A DNA stretch of 64,000 nucleotides, from contig NC_064769.1 of NCBI RefSeq assembly GCF_011397635.1, positions 40,573,033 through 40,637,032 on the forward strand, in the 5' to 3' direction. Position 1 is the stretch's first letter, and each line of letters starts with the position of its first letter. Both the position numbers and the translations under genes were made by a program. The DNA comes from Epinephelus fuscoguttatus (lineage: Eukaryota > Chordata > Actinopteri > Perciformes > Serranidae). A model generated the notes under the pieces. The model was not told where the DNA came from, did not search any database, and saw nothing but the letters and a program-made list of their open reading frames with translations. Positions 34,801 through 46,100 of this stretch are shown here, piece after piece.

Positions 34801-37800
34801 AACTTCTCCGTGTTTTTAGCCACAATCCAGATCTCTAACAGCGTTTCACCAGACAGACCTCTGGGACAACTGATGTAGTAGGCAATAAACAGTAGCTCAA
34901 AAATGTGAGCTGGTAACGTTAGCTAACAGATTGTTGACCTCACATTAGTAGGTCGAAAGTAGCAGCTAAAGTAAGCTAACGAGCTGATAACATCGGCCTG
35001 ACAGCGTTCCACCAGACCTCTGTGAACGGTTGACCCAGTAGGTACACAACAGTAGCTAAAGAAACCTATATTGGGTGGTAACATTAGCTAACGGAACAGT
35101 TGACCTCATGTTAGTAGGTAGAAAATAGCAGCTTAAGTTAGCTAAAGTTAACTGGTAACAGTGATGGGAATAATGGTGCTATAAATAAATGGCGTTACTA
35201 ACGGTGCTACTTTTTTCAGCAGCGAGTAATCAAAAAAGTTACTGTCTCCCCTGTTATAATGCCATTACCGTTACTCACAATAAAATGCACCGTTACACGG
35301 CTTGACTTGAGTTCACTGCAGCGGTTTTCACCCAAGCAAGCTCCAGTGTAGAGTAGAGAAGTGTACAATGTTTTATAATAATGATTTATTCTATGAAGTG
35401 TCAATTTCATTCATTTAACATATTCAGTGTCGAGTTTCATTACATACAGTTCCATTAACGGGGGGGCGACCAAGCAATTTGACATACTTGAGCATTTTAT
35501 GAAAAAGTAACACTATAGTTACTTTTCCAGGTAATTAGTTACTTTTATAGTGCAGTAACCCAGTTACTAACTAATTTACTTTTTGGGGAAGGTAACTAGT
35601 AACTATAACAAATTACTTTATAAAGTAATATTCGCAAGGGGTCATCCCTGTGTTTCCTACGCTTGGTTGAGCGGGCAACATAGAACCTTTTTTGTGTAAT
35701 TGGGGAACATAGAACCTTTTTTGCAGGGTTAAGTGGGGAACATAGAACCCTGGAAACATAGACACGCTCCCGTTCCCAACACTGACTGATAATGTTAGCT
35801 AATGGGACGGTTGACCTAAGAATTGTGGGTAGAAATCTGGAGCTAAAGTTAACTATCATTAGCTAGTAATGTTTCCCTGATAGTGTTACACCAGACTTTG
35901 CTAACAGAATGGTCGACCCAAACAGTAGCTGAAGTTAGCTTTTGTTAACTATTAATGTTAGCTAATGGAATGGTTGACCTAACTTTAGTAGGTAGAAAAC
36001 AGTAGCTAAAGTAAGCTAACGTTAGCTAATGGAATGGTTGACCTAACTTTAGTAGGTAGATGTCATTGTGTTCCACTCAGGTGTGGCTGCTGGGTTGAGT
36101 GTGACACCTGGTGGTAATATTGGGTACAGCAGTCTGGTCTGGCGTTTGGCTCAATATCAAACCAGTTGAAATGTTTTCACTTCTGCCCGACACTGATCAC
36201 ATTATTTCAGTCTGCTAACACAGCTCTGCGTCCTGTGCTCCACGCTTCCATGAAGAAGAGTGTTACCTGTGTGTGTGTTACCTGTGTGTGTTACAGGTGT
36301 AGCTCTCCCTCCGTATGGAGCTGCAGCTTTCCCACCAACTTTCCACCAACACACAGGTGAGACAGAAACAATAAAACACACCAGAGATATTGGATGAAGC
36401 GAGATACCCAACTCAGCTCACTTCCTGATTCAGGCTCTGATTGGAGGGAGAGCTAACCACGCCCACTTAGGAGACAGGAAGAGTAATCGTTTTCTTAACA
36501 TTGGATAAGCCTACGGTGGGGTATCTCCTTTATCCAACATCTCTGAACACAGTGTGATGACGTTGGCTCTAAACTTCCTGTGTGTGTGTGTGTGTGTGTG
36601 TGTGTTTACATGTCATCCTATTTTAAATAAAGTTGTTTTGTTTGTTTTTTTTTGTCCTCAGGTCTGTCGATGGCAGCCGTCCCTGGCTCGTTGGTGTCTC
36701 CTGCTCGTGTCTCGCTGCAGGTGGCGCCCCCTGCTGGTCACTCTGTGCTGCTTGTGTCCAACCTGAACCCAGAGGTCAGAGGATGTTAGCACTGTCTGTT
36801 AGCTAGCTGTCACCGTAAGCTGGACGACACGTGGGAGTGCGAATTACACAAAAACTGTATATTAAAGTGAGATTTAGCAACACGCCTGCAACGAAGCGAT
36901 GCACCAGGCTCGCTTTTTTTGATACCAAAAAGGTTTCAAACTCAACGTGGTGCGAGTCAAGGCGGAGAAGAGCAAGAAAATCTGCCAACAAACACAAAAA
37001 GGTGTTTCCCAGTTTTGTTCTGCGCCCGTCTCCACCACGCCCGCAACCAAGAAATCAATTTGTCTCAAACCCCCGTCATTAATGTTGACTCGTTTGTGCC
37101 AGTGATAGACGAAGGAATTATGTTTTCAGGGTGTCCGTTCATCTCATGCTCATCAACGTAACACCTCAACTTCACCATTAGGGAATTTTCTCTAATTTGG
37201 CACAAATGCCCCCTTGGACTCAGGAATGAACTGATTCACTGTGACCTCGCATCTGTCTGATCCTTGTAAATACAATTTCTGTGAATTTGGCACAAATGGT
37301 CATTTGGACTTACTGAATCGTAAAATTAAACATTGTTCCATATGGCGTTAAAAAGTCTTAAATCTGACTTACCTTAAGCTGAAGAGACCCTGAATAGTCT
37401 CCAAGTGGTGGCGAGTGAGGTGCACGGACTGTAGGGTGCACTTGCTAGCTAGTAGGGATGTCCCGATCACATTTTTTTTGCATTCAATCCGATACCGAGC
37501 CCTTTATTTTAAAACCGAGTCCGATACGATTGAGATTTAGATTAAAAAGAAAGAAAAAAAGAATACATCCAAGCTGTCCCTAGCCTGAGTGTCAGATTGA
37601 AGCTCCCAGAACCTTCAGTCTGACATCGCCTCCATTGAAGGCGATTTACAAAGGGGAGGGAATTTGATTTTTCCCTAACCAATCAGTAGAGATCAACGAC
37701 TCACCCAGAATTTGACGTCATTAGTATCCATGCCTCGGGGGTGCCGAAAACAAGCGAGCATTGCCCGTTTAAAATGTCTCCATCGTCGTGCACGCCCAGC

Positions 37801-38811
37801 TGCATCGCCGTTAAATCCCGTTTAGCAGCTTCCTTAATTTGGTCCTCCATTAACGCGAGTAGTGGCGAAATACCTCGATAGCATCGTTAATGTGGTCTGT
37901 AGGATCTGTAGCGGTCGGCATTAGTGTGGCGCTGATTGGCTAATCGCTAGACCCGCCCCCACCCCCGTTCATTGGTCCGTCCATCGTGTGGACGAGATAA
38001 ATTGCAAATTCACTGCAGTGTGCCAGACCATAGACCCCGCCTACTCAGTTGAGTGGGCGGGGTCTATGGTCTGGAACCAGGCTAAGTTGTCCCATAAGGT
38101 TTGTTTTTTATTTAAATAGTATCCAGAAAGCTTATCGGTGGTTCAGCAGCACAAAATGCAAACAAATTCAATATTTTCTTGTCTTCAACAAACAAAATAG
38201 GGCTCTATCTTTATACATTGGAAAGTGGAGGCAACAGTGAACAACATGGATGAAAAACCTGGCCATTTTTGTTGTTTTGATTCCTCTGATCTTTTATTAC
38301 CGATTCCGATTTTGTAAAAATAACGTGATCGGACATCCCTACTAGCTAGCTTAGCTTGTCTCATTTGTGGTCGATAAACAGAGAGGGCGGGGCTTGGAGG
38401 GTCTGAGCCATGCAGTCTGCTGTGTGCAGCTTGACGATCTACTAAAAAACAAAAAAAGGAAATCATCTAGTGGCGTCTATGATGACACGAATAAACCAGT
38501 GTGTGAAACAGAAACTTTGACACTGACTGAGAATCAGCTGCAGCTTTGAACTAACTTTATTAACACTGTTTGTCTCTGCAGAGCGTCTCTCCTCACTGCC
38601 TCTTCATCCTGTTTGGTAAGAAAACACCAGCTGCTGACGGCAGGAAGAAACACCATCAGTTGTTTTCTGTGTTTCAGTTATTAAATAAGAACTGTGAATG
38701 TTTTACATGTTGACATTCAATTATTAAAAACTACTCTTATTAGGGTCTGGGCAGCTAAGCCGCCAGGACACTATTGTAATCCTAGGTATTCTCCTTCTTC
38801 TTCTTCTTCTC

Positions 38812-38854
<43 letters not shown>

Positions 38855-41800
38855 TTCCGAGGAAATCATACTTCCCGTGGGTGAAAACTCACCAAACTTT
38901 GCACAAAGGTCCAGTCTCATGCCAGATATCCTCAGCTGTAAACTCAAGCCAATAGTCCTGATGGTGGCGCTACAGCAAGCGTCTAAAGTTCAAAACTTTG
39001 AAAATTCATAACAAATCAACCATACGTGCTACAACTTCACAACTTTCATCAAACTGTAGCCCCAATACTGAAGAAACTTTTGTACATTTAAACCTATTAA
39101 AAATTATGAAGTTTATCACAAAACTTCTTAAACCTATCTCCTCCCACAATTTTTGCTCAATTGACACCAAACTTGCTACAGAGCATCTTCAGACTGTCCT
39201 ACACAAACTATGTTTCTCAGATTTTTGATTTATCAAAAATTGAGCCTACAGTGCATCAAAATGTTTGACTGTAAACGGTACTGTAAACATATACATGCAA
39301 ATTCTTGCTAAATAAATCTTCAATGTTCATGAAAAAAAGACAAAATTCTAGAGTCATGGTAGATGATGTGTGGCAAATTTCAGAGTTTTATCTGAAAAAC
39401 TGAATTTTTGACAGCATTTTGAATTTTGCTCTAATGTGAACAATTGGAGTCAATGTAAAAATGGCAATTTTAAACATCAGTTTTTCACTTATGGAGCAAA
39501 TCAGTCATTGTTACAAACAAATTACCAACATCTCCATGCTGTCTAGATGCAATATGTGTATTTTCAGATTTTTGTTTCAATAACTGAATTTTTTACAGTG
39601 GTTTGAAATCTGCTTTTCCATGCATGGACGGCTGCTAAACCTACACGTCTGGCTTAGTCAGTTTGTGAAGCTACACATGAATTGTCTCTGACTAATTAGC
39701 TCAGTGAGATAGAAATTGATTCTTAGTCTCAGAGGTTGTGAGTTCAAGCCTCAGCTGATGCAAAAGGCAGATTGTGTTGCTAAATTCCTAAATGTCTTCC
39801 AGTTCTTCTGCTTGTTGCTCAGAATTGCCTAAAAATGCCTGGACCCGACCCATCGCTGCGCAGCAGCTATAATTGTTATTTTTGGAGTTGGTGTAAATCT
39901 GATCATTTGTAAATAAGTGACGGACAGAAACAGGTCAGTCAATAGTAACTATCACTATACTGTTACAGACTGTCCTGATGGCGTGCGGTCAGCAGGGGGC
40001 GGTCATGAAGATATTTACAGGTGTTGTTGTTGTTGTTTGTGTTTTCAGGTGTTTACGGGGACGTTCAGAGAGTGAAGATCCTCTTCAACAAGAAGGAGAA
40101 TGCTCTGGTTCAGATGAGCGACGCCACTCAGGCTCAGCTCGGTGCGACGCTCAGTCCTTCTTTACATCTAAAATGTGACTCGTGTGTTTCAGTGAACAGA
40201 GAAGTGTGATGTCATCTCTATTAGTCAGTCGATCATGGCGGAAGATTAAAATATATATTGATCACATTAATTGATTATGATTAATGATCTGTTAAATTAA
40301 TATTTGATCTAAAGTCTCAGTGAGCGCTTTGACGAGTTTCCTGTTGAATACATTATTAGATCTTTTTTTTTCTGCCCTCCACAGCGATGAGTCACTTGAA
40401 CGGGCAGCGTCTCCATGGTAACGTGATTCGGGTGATGCTGTCCAAACACCCGGTGGTGCAGCTGCCTCGTGGGGGGGCGGGGCAAGAAGAGCAGGCGCTG
40501 ACTCGAGACTTCTCAGGCTCTGCCCTCCACCGCTTTAAGAAACCTGGATCCAAAAATTTTAACAACATCTTCCCTCCGTCGGCCACGCTGCACCTTTCCA
40601 ACATCCCGTATGTTCTTTTATTTACACAAAGCTTTTCTGCATTTTCTGACAATTTTAATTCAGTAAGTCACATGCGTGATTTATTCAGCGCACATGCGAC
40701 TTAAAGAGCGTGTACGATTTAAAGAAGTGCACACATGACTTACATTAAGTGCAGGGACATCTCAGTAATTGGACTTGAAGTTTGCGGACGTGATCTAATG
40801 CGCTTGTACGCTTTAGTAAAACATATGCGACACAACTTAAAGCTCAAGAAAAGTGTACGTAACCCAAAGCACACGTACACTTGAGTAGCGTGCACTGGCA
40901 CTTAAAGTGCACATATATGATTTTATGACATTGGTGTTGCTGTAGACCAAATGACCCCTCAGGGACGACTAATGACTTTCTACTCTAAACTTTTAAAAAA
41001 AGGGCACGTGACCTGAAGTGCATGTACACTTTGAAAAGCGCCTGTGACCTAAAGCAATCGTATGTTTTAGTAAAGCACATGTGCACTTAATAAAAGCGCA
41101 CATGCGAATTAAAGCGTGTGTACATTTTAGCGAAGCGTGTGGGTGTCTGACTTGAAGTGCATGCAATTAAGTAAAGCGCACACAGCTTAAAGCCTGCACA
41201 CACTTTAGTAAAGTGCGTGTGCAACTTAAGGTGCGTGTATGCTTCAGAAAAGCGCACATGCAACGTGACCTAAAGCAAGCGTGTGCTTAAAAAAACTGCA
41301 CACACAACTTAAGGCCTGCGCACGCTGTGGTACAGTGCGCAGAGCATGTGTACGCTTTAAAAAGCACACGTGACCCAAGGCCAGTGTAAGCTGTGGGAAA
41401 CAGAGACTTACTCGAAGCGCATAGACTTCGGCAAAGCGCACAGAAGTTAAAGCCTGTATACACGTCAGTGCGCAGGCAAAGTGTGTGTATGATTTACTAA
41501 AGCACACGTGACACGAATCATGCGTACACTTTAGAATAGTGCACTTGTGGCACAAGCTAAAGCACATGTATGTTTTAGTAAAGCAGTGGGTGACTTACTC
41601 GAAGCACGTGCACTTCAGTGAAGCGCATGTGCGACTTAAAGTGCATGTAAGCTGTAGAAAAGCGCACTTTCTTGAGTGTGTTGAAAAGCTTCTCACAGTT
41701 GTGTATTTTTCTGAGAATCTCTTCCTGGTTTGTTTCGCAGCTCCTCGGTCAGCGAGGACGTGTTGAAGGACCTGTTCTCCTCCACTGGGTTCACGGTCAA

Positions 41801-42039
41801 AGCCTTCAAGTTTTTCCAGTGAGTAACTCGACCGTCCGTCTGTCGTTTTTAAAAACGAGCTGTTTATTGTCGCTCAGACGAACCTGAACCTGTCGCACCT
41901 TCACAGGAAAGACAGGAAGATGGCGCTGATGCAGCTGGCGTCGGTGGAGGAAGCTATCGAGGCTCTGATCGCTCTGCACGACCACCAGCTGGACCACAAC
42001 CAGCACCTCCGAGTCTCCTTCTCCAAGTCCACCATCTGA
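26091..42039 (+). CDS. ptbp3: Polypyrimidine tract-binding protein 3
   Basis: Exons: 26091-26098 (ATGGACGG, as in PTBP1/3 exon 1), 28265-28328, 28410-28576, 32976-33119, 33464-33619, 33763-33873, 34040-34196, 36297-36356, 36662-36774, 38582-38615, 40049-40141, 40385-40607, 41741-41818, 41907-42039. From 28265 on, all junctions are GT-AG and in phase, giving 510 residues. Four RRMs are recognisable: QVLHLHQLP to [21 protein letters not shown] to [20 protein letters not shown] to MLSKH, and ATLHLSNIP to the end SFSKSTI. The protein binds CU-rich RNA and controls splicing in the nucleus. Exon 1 and the exon at 28265 do not join in phase, so a small exon was missed or translation starts at the ATG at 28304. 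ptbp3 is preferred over ptbp1 because hsdl2 and ugcg flank it. Confidence 0.93.
27171..27375. repeat. Possible MITE remnant
   Basis: Starts CAGGGTTGGAAATGAGTTAC and contains many inverted GTAATGTAAC / GTTACATTAC-like segments, as seen in short vertebrate hAT-derived elements. The ends do not match cleanly, so this is only a suggestion. It lies in ptbp3 intron 1; the rest of that intron (26100-28260) shows no clear feature. Confidence 0.3.
28958..31850 (-). pseudogene. L2-like ORF2: endonuclease and reverse transcriptase, frameshifted
   Basis: The endonuclease shows [23 protein letters not shown] and SDHYLITF. The reverse transcriptase shows [49 protein letters not shown] and CYADDTQLY. The C-terminal region ends at 28958. 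The frame changes near 31640, 30240, 30100 and 29450, so about four small indels inactivate it. The conserved boxes are otherwise undamaged, so the copy looks fairly young. Confidence 0.88.
32047..32760 (-). CDS. L2-like LINE ORF1 with SGNH esterase-type domain
   Basis: An intact 237-residue frame starting at 32760. The C-terminal two thirds look like an SGNH hydrolase: VIGSSIL holds the nucleophile Ser, [10 protein letters not shown] the oxyanion block, and [10 protein letters not shown] the Asp-x-x-His pair. CR1/L2 LINEs often carry such an esterase domain in ORF1, where it is thought to bind nucleic acid or lipid. The first 70 residues are low-complexity and probably disordered. It overlaps nothing and lies just upstream of the endonuclease. 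Confidence 0.85.
   Translation of the reverse strand: MENHSVAAVVSQSPVAQSHIALASASGPPVTSVQLGGWVTVREKHSSKPKLMAHHQPVHVSNCFSPLSNTPAEDKTLVIGSSILRNVKLATPAAIVKCIPGARAGDTESNLKLLAKAKRRFSKIVIHVGGSDTRLRQSEVTKINIASVCEYAKTMSDSVVFSGPLPNLTSDDMFSRMSSFNRWLSRWCPANDVGFVNNWQTFWGKPGLIRRDGIHPTLAGAALISRNLANFISNLNP
34880..36065. repeat. Degenerate long-unit repeat with inserted hAT MITE
   Basis: A unit of roughly 80-120 bp with GTTGACCTAACTTTAGTAGG and AGTAGCTAAAGTAAGCTAAC recurs at about 34890, 34980, 35060, 35810, 35930 and 36010. It is interrupted by a MITE (35159-35784). It sits in the ptbp3 intron between 34196 and 36297. Confidence 0.7.
35159..35784. mobile_element. hAT-type MITE
   Basis: Begins CAGTGATGGGAA and ends TTCCCAACACTG, flanked by ACTGGTAA / ACTGATAA (one mismatch), consistent with an 8-bp hAT target duplication. 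The interior is full of GTAACT/AGTTAC motifs. There is no transposase. Confidence 0.75.
36563..36605. repeat. (GT)n microsatellite
   Basis: A GT run about 60 bp upstream of the acceptor of the ptbp3 exon at 36662. Confidence 0.9.
37453..38341. mobile_element. hAT-like non-autonomous element with 8-bp TSD
   Basis: Ends TAGGGATGTCCCGATCAC and GTGATCGGACATCCCTA are inverted. The flanks CTAGCTAG at 37445-37452 and 38342-38349 are identical 8-bp direct repeats. The 889-bp element has no transposase. It contains a striking near-perfect hairpin at about 38022-38076. Confidence 0.85.
38582..38615 (+). promoter_or_regulatory. ptbp3: 34-nt ptbp3 exon, likely autoregulatory
   Basis: This exon encodes [12 protein letters not shown] and is exactly 34 nt, not a multiple of three. 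The matching exon in PTBP1 is 34 nt (exon 11) and its skipping, promoted by PTB itself, yields a transcript destroyed by nonsense-mediated decay. The same length and position here suggest the same feedback switch. The acceptor has a TTTGTCTCTGCAG tract. Confidence 0.6.
38737..39870. repeat. Probable dispersed repeat with CTT tract and tRNA relic
   Basis: Begins near GGGTCTGGGCAGCTAAG, has a (CTT)n tract at 38787-38858, low-complexity AT-rich text with repeated CAAACTT, and ends near CTGGACCCGACCCATCGCTG. It has the look of a high-copy fish repeat, but its class is unclear. It holds a tRNA-like segment at 39690-39762. Confidence 0.45.
39690..39762 (+). pseudogene. tRNA-Lys-like relic
   Basis: TAGCTCAGT (A box) and GAGTTCAAGCC (B box) are spaced as in a tRNA, and the anticodon region TTCTTAGTCTCAGAG resembles tRNA-Lys (CTT). 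The acceptor stem does not pair, so it is not a functional tRNA. It is probably part of a SINE-like or composite repeat. Confidence 0.5.
40640..41680. repeat. Highly diverged short-unit repeat in ptbp3 intron
   Basis: About 1 kb of text dominated by variants of AAAGTGCACATGCGACTTAA and AAGCGTGTACGCTTTAGT, with no two copies identical. The alternation of GTGCAC/CACGTG-like steps with AAAG and CTTTAG is obvious by eye. It fills the intron between 40607 and 41741. Confidence 0.7.
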
Positions 42040-42622
42040 CCTTCAAATCTCCAAGTCCACCATCTGACCCCCGAGTCTCCCAAGTCCACCATCTGACCCC
42101 TGAGTCTCCAAGTCCACCATCTGACCTTAGAATCTCCAAGTCCACCATCTGACCCCCGAGTCTCCAACTCCACCATCTGACCCCCGAGTCTCCCAAGTCC
42201 ACCATCTGACCCGAGTCTCCAAGTCCACCATCTGACCTTAGAATCTCCAAGACCACCATCTGACCCCCGAGTCTCCAAGTCCACCATCTGACCCCCGAGT
42301 CTCCAAGTCCACCATCTGACCTTAGAATCTCCAAGTCCACCATCTGACCCCCGAGTCTCCAACTCCACCATCTGACCTTAGAATCTCCAAGTCCACAATC
42401 TGACCCCCGAGTCTCCAACTCCACCATCTGACCTTAGAATCTCCAAGTCCACAATCTGACCCCCGAGTCTCCAAGTCCACCATCTGACCCCCGAGTCTCC
42501 AAGTCCACCATCTGACCTTAGAATCTCCAAGTCCACCATCTGACCCCCGAGTCTCCAAGTCCACCATCTGACCTTAGAATCTCCAAGTCCACCATCTGAC
42601 CCCCGAGTCTCCAACTCCTACT
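42040..42622. repeat. 28-bp minisatellite copied from the ptbp3 coding end
   Basis: Twenty complete 28-bp units plus a partial one follow the ptbp3 stop directly. Each ends AAGTCCACCATCTGAC, identical to the end of the ORF (codons for K-S-T-I-stop). Two unit types, starting CCCCGAGTCTCC or CTTAGAATCTCC, alternate irregularly. Relative to the coding sequence the unit lacks TTCTCC. It lies in the 3' UTR. Confidence 0.95.
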
Positions 42623-43113
42623 TTTTGACCCGTCTGTATGACTTTTGACCTTTGACCTTTGGAGCCAATGTGCTAACCAGACTTAGGGGCTTCTGATTGG
42701 CCCATGGTGGGAACAAAGGGACCAATGGGAGAGCCCCGACACCACTAAGCTTTCTGTGCCTACAAACACTCTGACATCACTGTGATGGATGATGTCACAA
42801 CGAGGGGGCGTGACCATGGTTACAGAGGTTACAGAGCACATTCGCGAGCAGACTGAGCTCCCAGTAGCAATGCTTTGTGGGTAACGGAGTCAAACAAGGC
42901 GCTGATGTGAGTTGAACTTCTTTCTTCTAAATGTTAAATTATCGTCATGAAAAAAAAAAAACGTTTTTTGTTTTAAAAAAAAAAAAAACTTTCAAATTAA
43001 AACGTGATGTTTTTTTCTTTAAATCTCTGATGAAAATATTTAATATTTAGTGTCTCTTTATTTTTTTATTTAAAGTTACTCAACATGAATACAAATAAAA
43101 TCAGTAAAATAAA
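42623..43113 (+). terminator. ptbp3 3' UTR and candidate poly(A) signals
   Basis: After the minisatellite the sequence is unique, then T/A-rich with poly-A tracts near 42950-42990. AATAAA occurs at 43094-43099 and 43108-43113, the first good plus-strand candidates after the stop. The true end is not determinable here. Confidence 0.4.
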
Positions 43114-46100
43114 GTTATTTATTTAGATTTTTTTTTTTACGACAGAAGCAAATTATTTTCTTCAGTTTTCAAATCTTTGAGGTTTTTTTTTTGTTTGTTT
43201 GTTTATTTTTAATTGTTTATATTCTGAACTGCCTTTTCATGAACTCCTGGAAAACAAATGGTGAAATTTAAGAAATGATCTTTGAAATGCAAAAACATTG
43301 ACTGATTAACAGTTTTTCGAATCTTCAGCGACGTGCCTTTCACGCCGGCACTCGATTCTACCGTCTGATTGTTTTGGTTCCTGCTGTTGTGGAGTGTTAG
43401 CGGGCTGCGAGCTCAACCAACTTCTTCTGTGCCTTATTTTCCTGCTGGTTTTTGATTTTTTACCTGGTGTTCGGGTGGAAGTTCAGTGGCGGGTTGTCTT
43501 GATCTCACTTTAGATTTTTTTGTAAAATTAATTTTGTTTGAAATTAATTTGTGTTTAATGTCATAACGTTGGTATCTATTTTTCGGGAATGTTTTTTTAA
43601 TCATGAATGTGTTTATACATACAACATGAAATGCTTTCGAAGCCCCGCCCACCTGTCGTACCTGCGTGTGTGTATTTATACGTGTGTGTACATACATATA
43701 TATATATATATATATATACATATACATATTTGTGTGTGTGTGTGTGTGTCAGTCGGAGCTGTGATTGGTTGATCTTCAAATGTCAGACCTTCTTTTTTTC
43801 TATTAAAAATATATTTAATTCAAGTCCAGCTCTTGTTTTTGGAAAATCTTTAGGTTTTATTTTAATTTCATGTTTGGATTTTTTTGGTGTCGATGATTTT
43901 CTTTAAACAGGAAACAAGCCACAGAAAAACAGGAAGCTGCCGATTCCCAGTTTGCCTTCTGACCTTTGACCTTGTGACCAGAGCTGATTGGGTTCAATAT
44001 GAATGTTGTTTTGTGTTTACTTGAAAGTTTTGTTTTGTTTTGTGATAAAATGCAACAAATTATTTTCATTTGTTTCAATTAAACTGTGTTTTTTAATTTT
44101 GGTGATTTTGTTTTGTTTTTACAACATAAATATTGTAAATATTGGTTTTAATTTGAGTCAGTTTTGTTTTCATGTCGTTATTTTGTAACAGCAGTGAAAC
44201 ATAGATTCAGTCATTTGGACGCCTCGGGGAAAAAGTGGGCGGCAGTCAGACCAAGCCAAAGTTTGTGTGCCTTCTAATTGGACCAAGTCATTCTCTCATT
44301 ATGACATCACTTCCTGTTTAAAAAGCTTTGCAGTTTTTTTTATTAACTTCTGCTCGTTACACAAATCAAATCGTAACGTAGTTTTGTTTATGTTGCTCAG
44401 ATGAAGTGAACGTCTTTTGGGGGCGCTGGGGTCCATGAGCCTCCCTCCACCAAAAATGACTTGTTAGATTTTTGATGTTAAAAGTAACAAAAAAAGTCTC
44501 TGTTTTTAACTCTTGACGTACAAACGGTTTATTTTTGGACAAATTTTAAACGAGACAGAAAAAATGATTTCGATCAAATCTGACCGTTTGAATCTCAGAC
44601 AATATTTGTTTTTTTCCTGACCAAAGAATTTGTCACACACGATGTGTTAGAGGACCGTCAGAAATTTAAAAATCCAAAGATAATTTCTGTTTTTACAGTT
44701 TCTGGCTGATAGATGATGTCATTGTTGACTTTTAAAGAAAACATGCCTTTGAAGGCGTTTCCTTCAAGAAACACAGAAACTCAGTAAAGCAAAAAAAAAG
44801 CACCCAAAATTTCTAAAGAGAAAAAATTGACAAAAAAAAACATTAAGAAAAAAAAACCTGCCAAATAGTTTCAAAGCAAAAAAAGATCCTCTAAATGAAA
44901 GAAAGAAAGAAATTGCCAGCTTTTTTAAAAGCAAAATAAAATTATCACAAATAAATGAATAATTGCCAACATTTGAAACACGAGGCATGATTTCTTAAAA
45001 AATCACCCAAAAATATTTTTAGGCAAAAAATAAATCGAAAAACAAATGAATTAATTGATTTAATTTCATTTTTAAAAAATTCCTAAAATTTTGGACGGCA
45101 TGTTTTCTTTAAAAATCTGCAGAAACAGAATGTACGCTTCAAACCTGCATTTCTTTTTTAAAAAAATCTGCAGTGAAATAAATACAAAATAAAACCATTT
45201 ATATAAATAAGTAATGTATAAACAGATCCCCCTCCCCCACTGTTTTAGTGCCTCTGAGCAGCGTCCAAAGGAACAAACAAGGCCCCGCCTCCAATGCTGT
45301 ATCCAGCTCTGTTTATACATCCTTGTGACTGCTATCTATGAACGTCAGCACAGATCCACGCCGTCACAATGACATCACACATCAGTGGACGCAACGTCAC
45401 AAGCAGAACAGTGACCAGTGTGAGCGCAGTGACCTTAAACTTCAGTAGCGTCGTTCATCTCTACAGTCGGCGCAGAGACGACCGCTAACCTCAACACATG
45501 CACATCATTTTCACCTTCTTTATTTTCAGGACTAATTTAATGTCAAAGCCCCGCCCCCTGGTGACAACCTACAGGTTCCAGGTGTGTCCATGTTGTCCAC
45601 TCGTTACGTCCTGTGTACTTCTGTTCTACTCACACATATGTAGTGGGTCACGGCACTCGTTACGTCACCATGCTCGTTGCATCTTCAAACATGATCTACT
45701 CTTGAACTTGTATCACACAAACCTCTGACAATTTTTACAACACCTGCAACATGTGACATACCTGCATCATGTGACATAACTGGAACATGTGACATACCTG
45801 CATCATGTGACATAACTGGAACATGACATATCACGTGGCACATGCTAAATCAAGATGTTATATGTCACATTCATGGCAGAATACTTGCTACAGTACGTGA
45901 GATTTAATCATGTTACAGTTACACATTACAACATGTAAAACATGATCATAATCATGTTGGAAATATGAAGTAAGACACAAGTACATGTTAAGCACTAACA
46001 TGAAGTTAGTATTTGTGCATTACATATATGTTTGTAATAGCATACACTGTTAAACATGTACTGTCAAGTGTAGAATTGTAGCAACGTGACAACACAATGT

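Noticed and set aside
39690-39762. Functional tRNA-Lys gene
   Set aside because: The acceptor stem cannot pair and the D-arm is degenerate; kept only as a relic.
41901-42614. Minus-strand frames of 78-157 codons rich in GGLGDS
   Set aside because: Antisense of the 28-bp 3' UTR repeat; open only because of the repeat.
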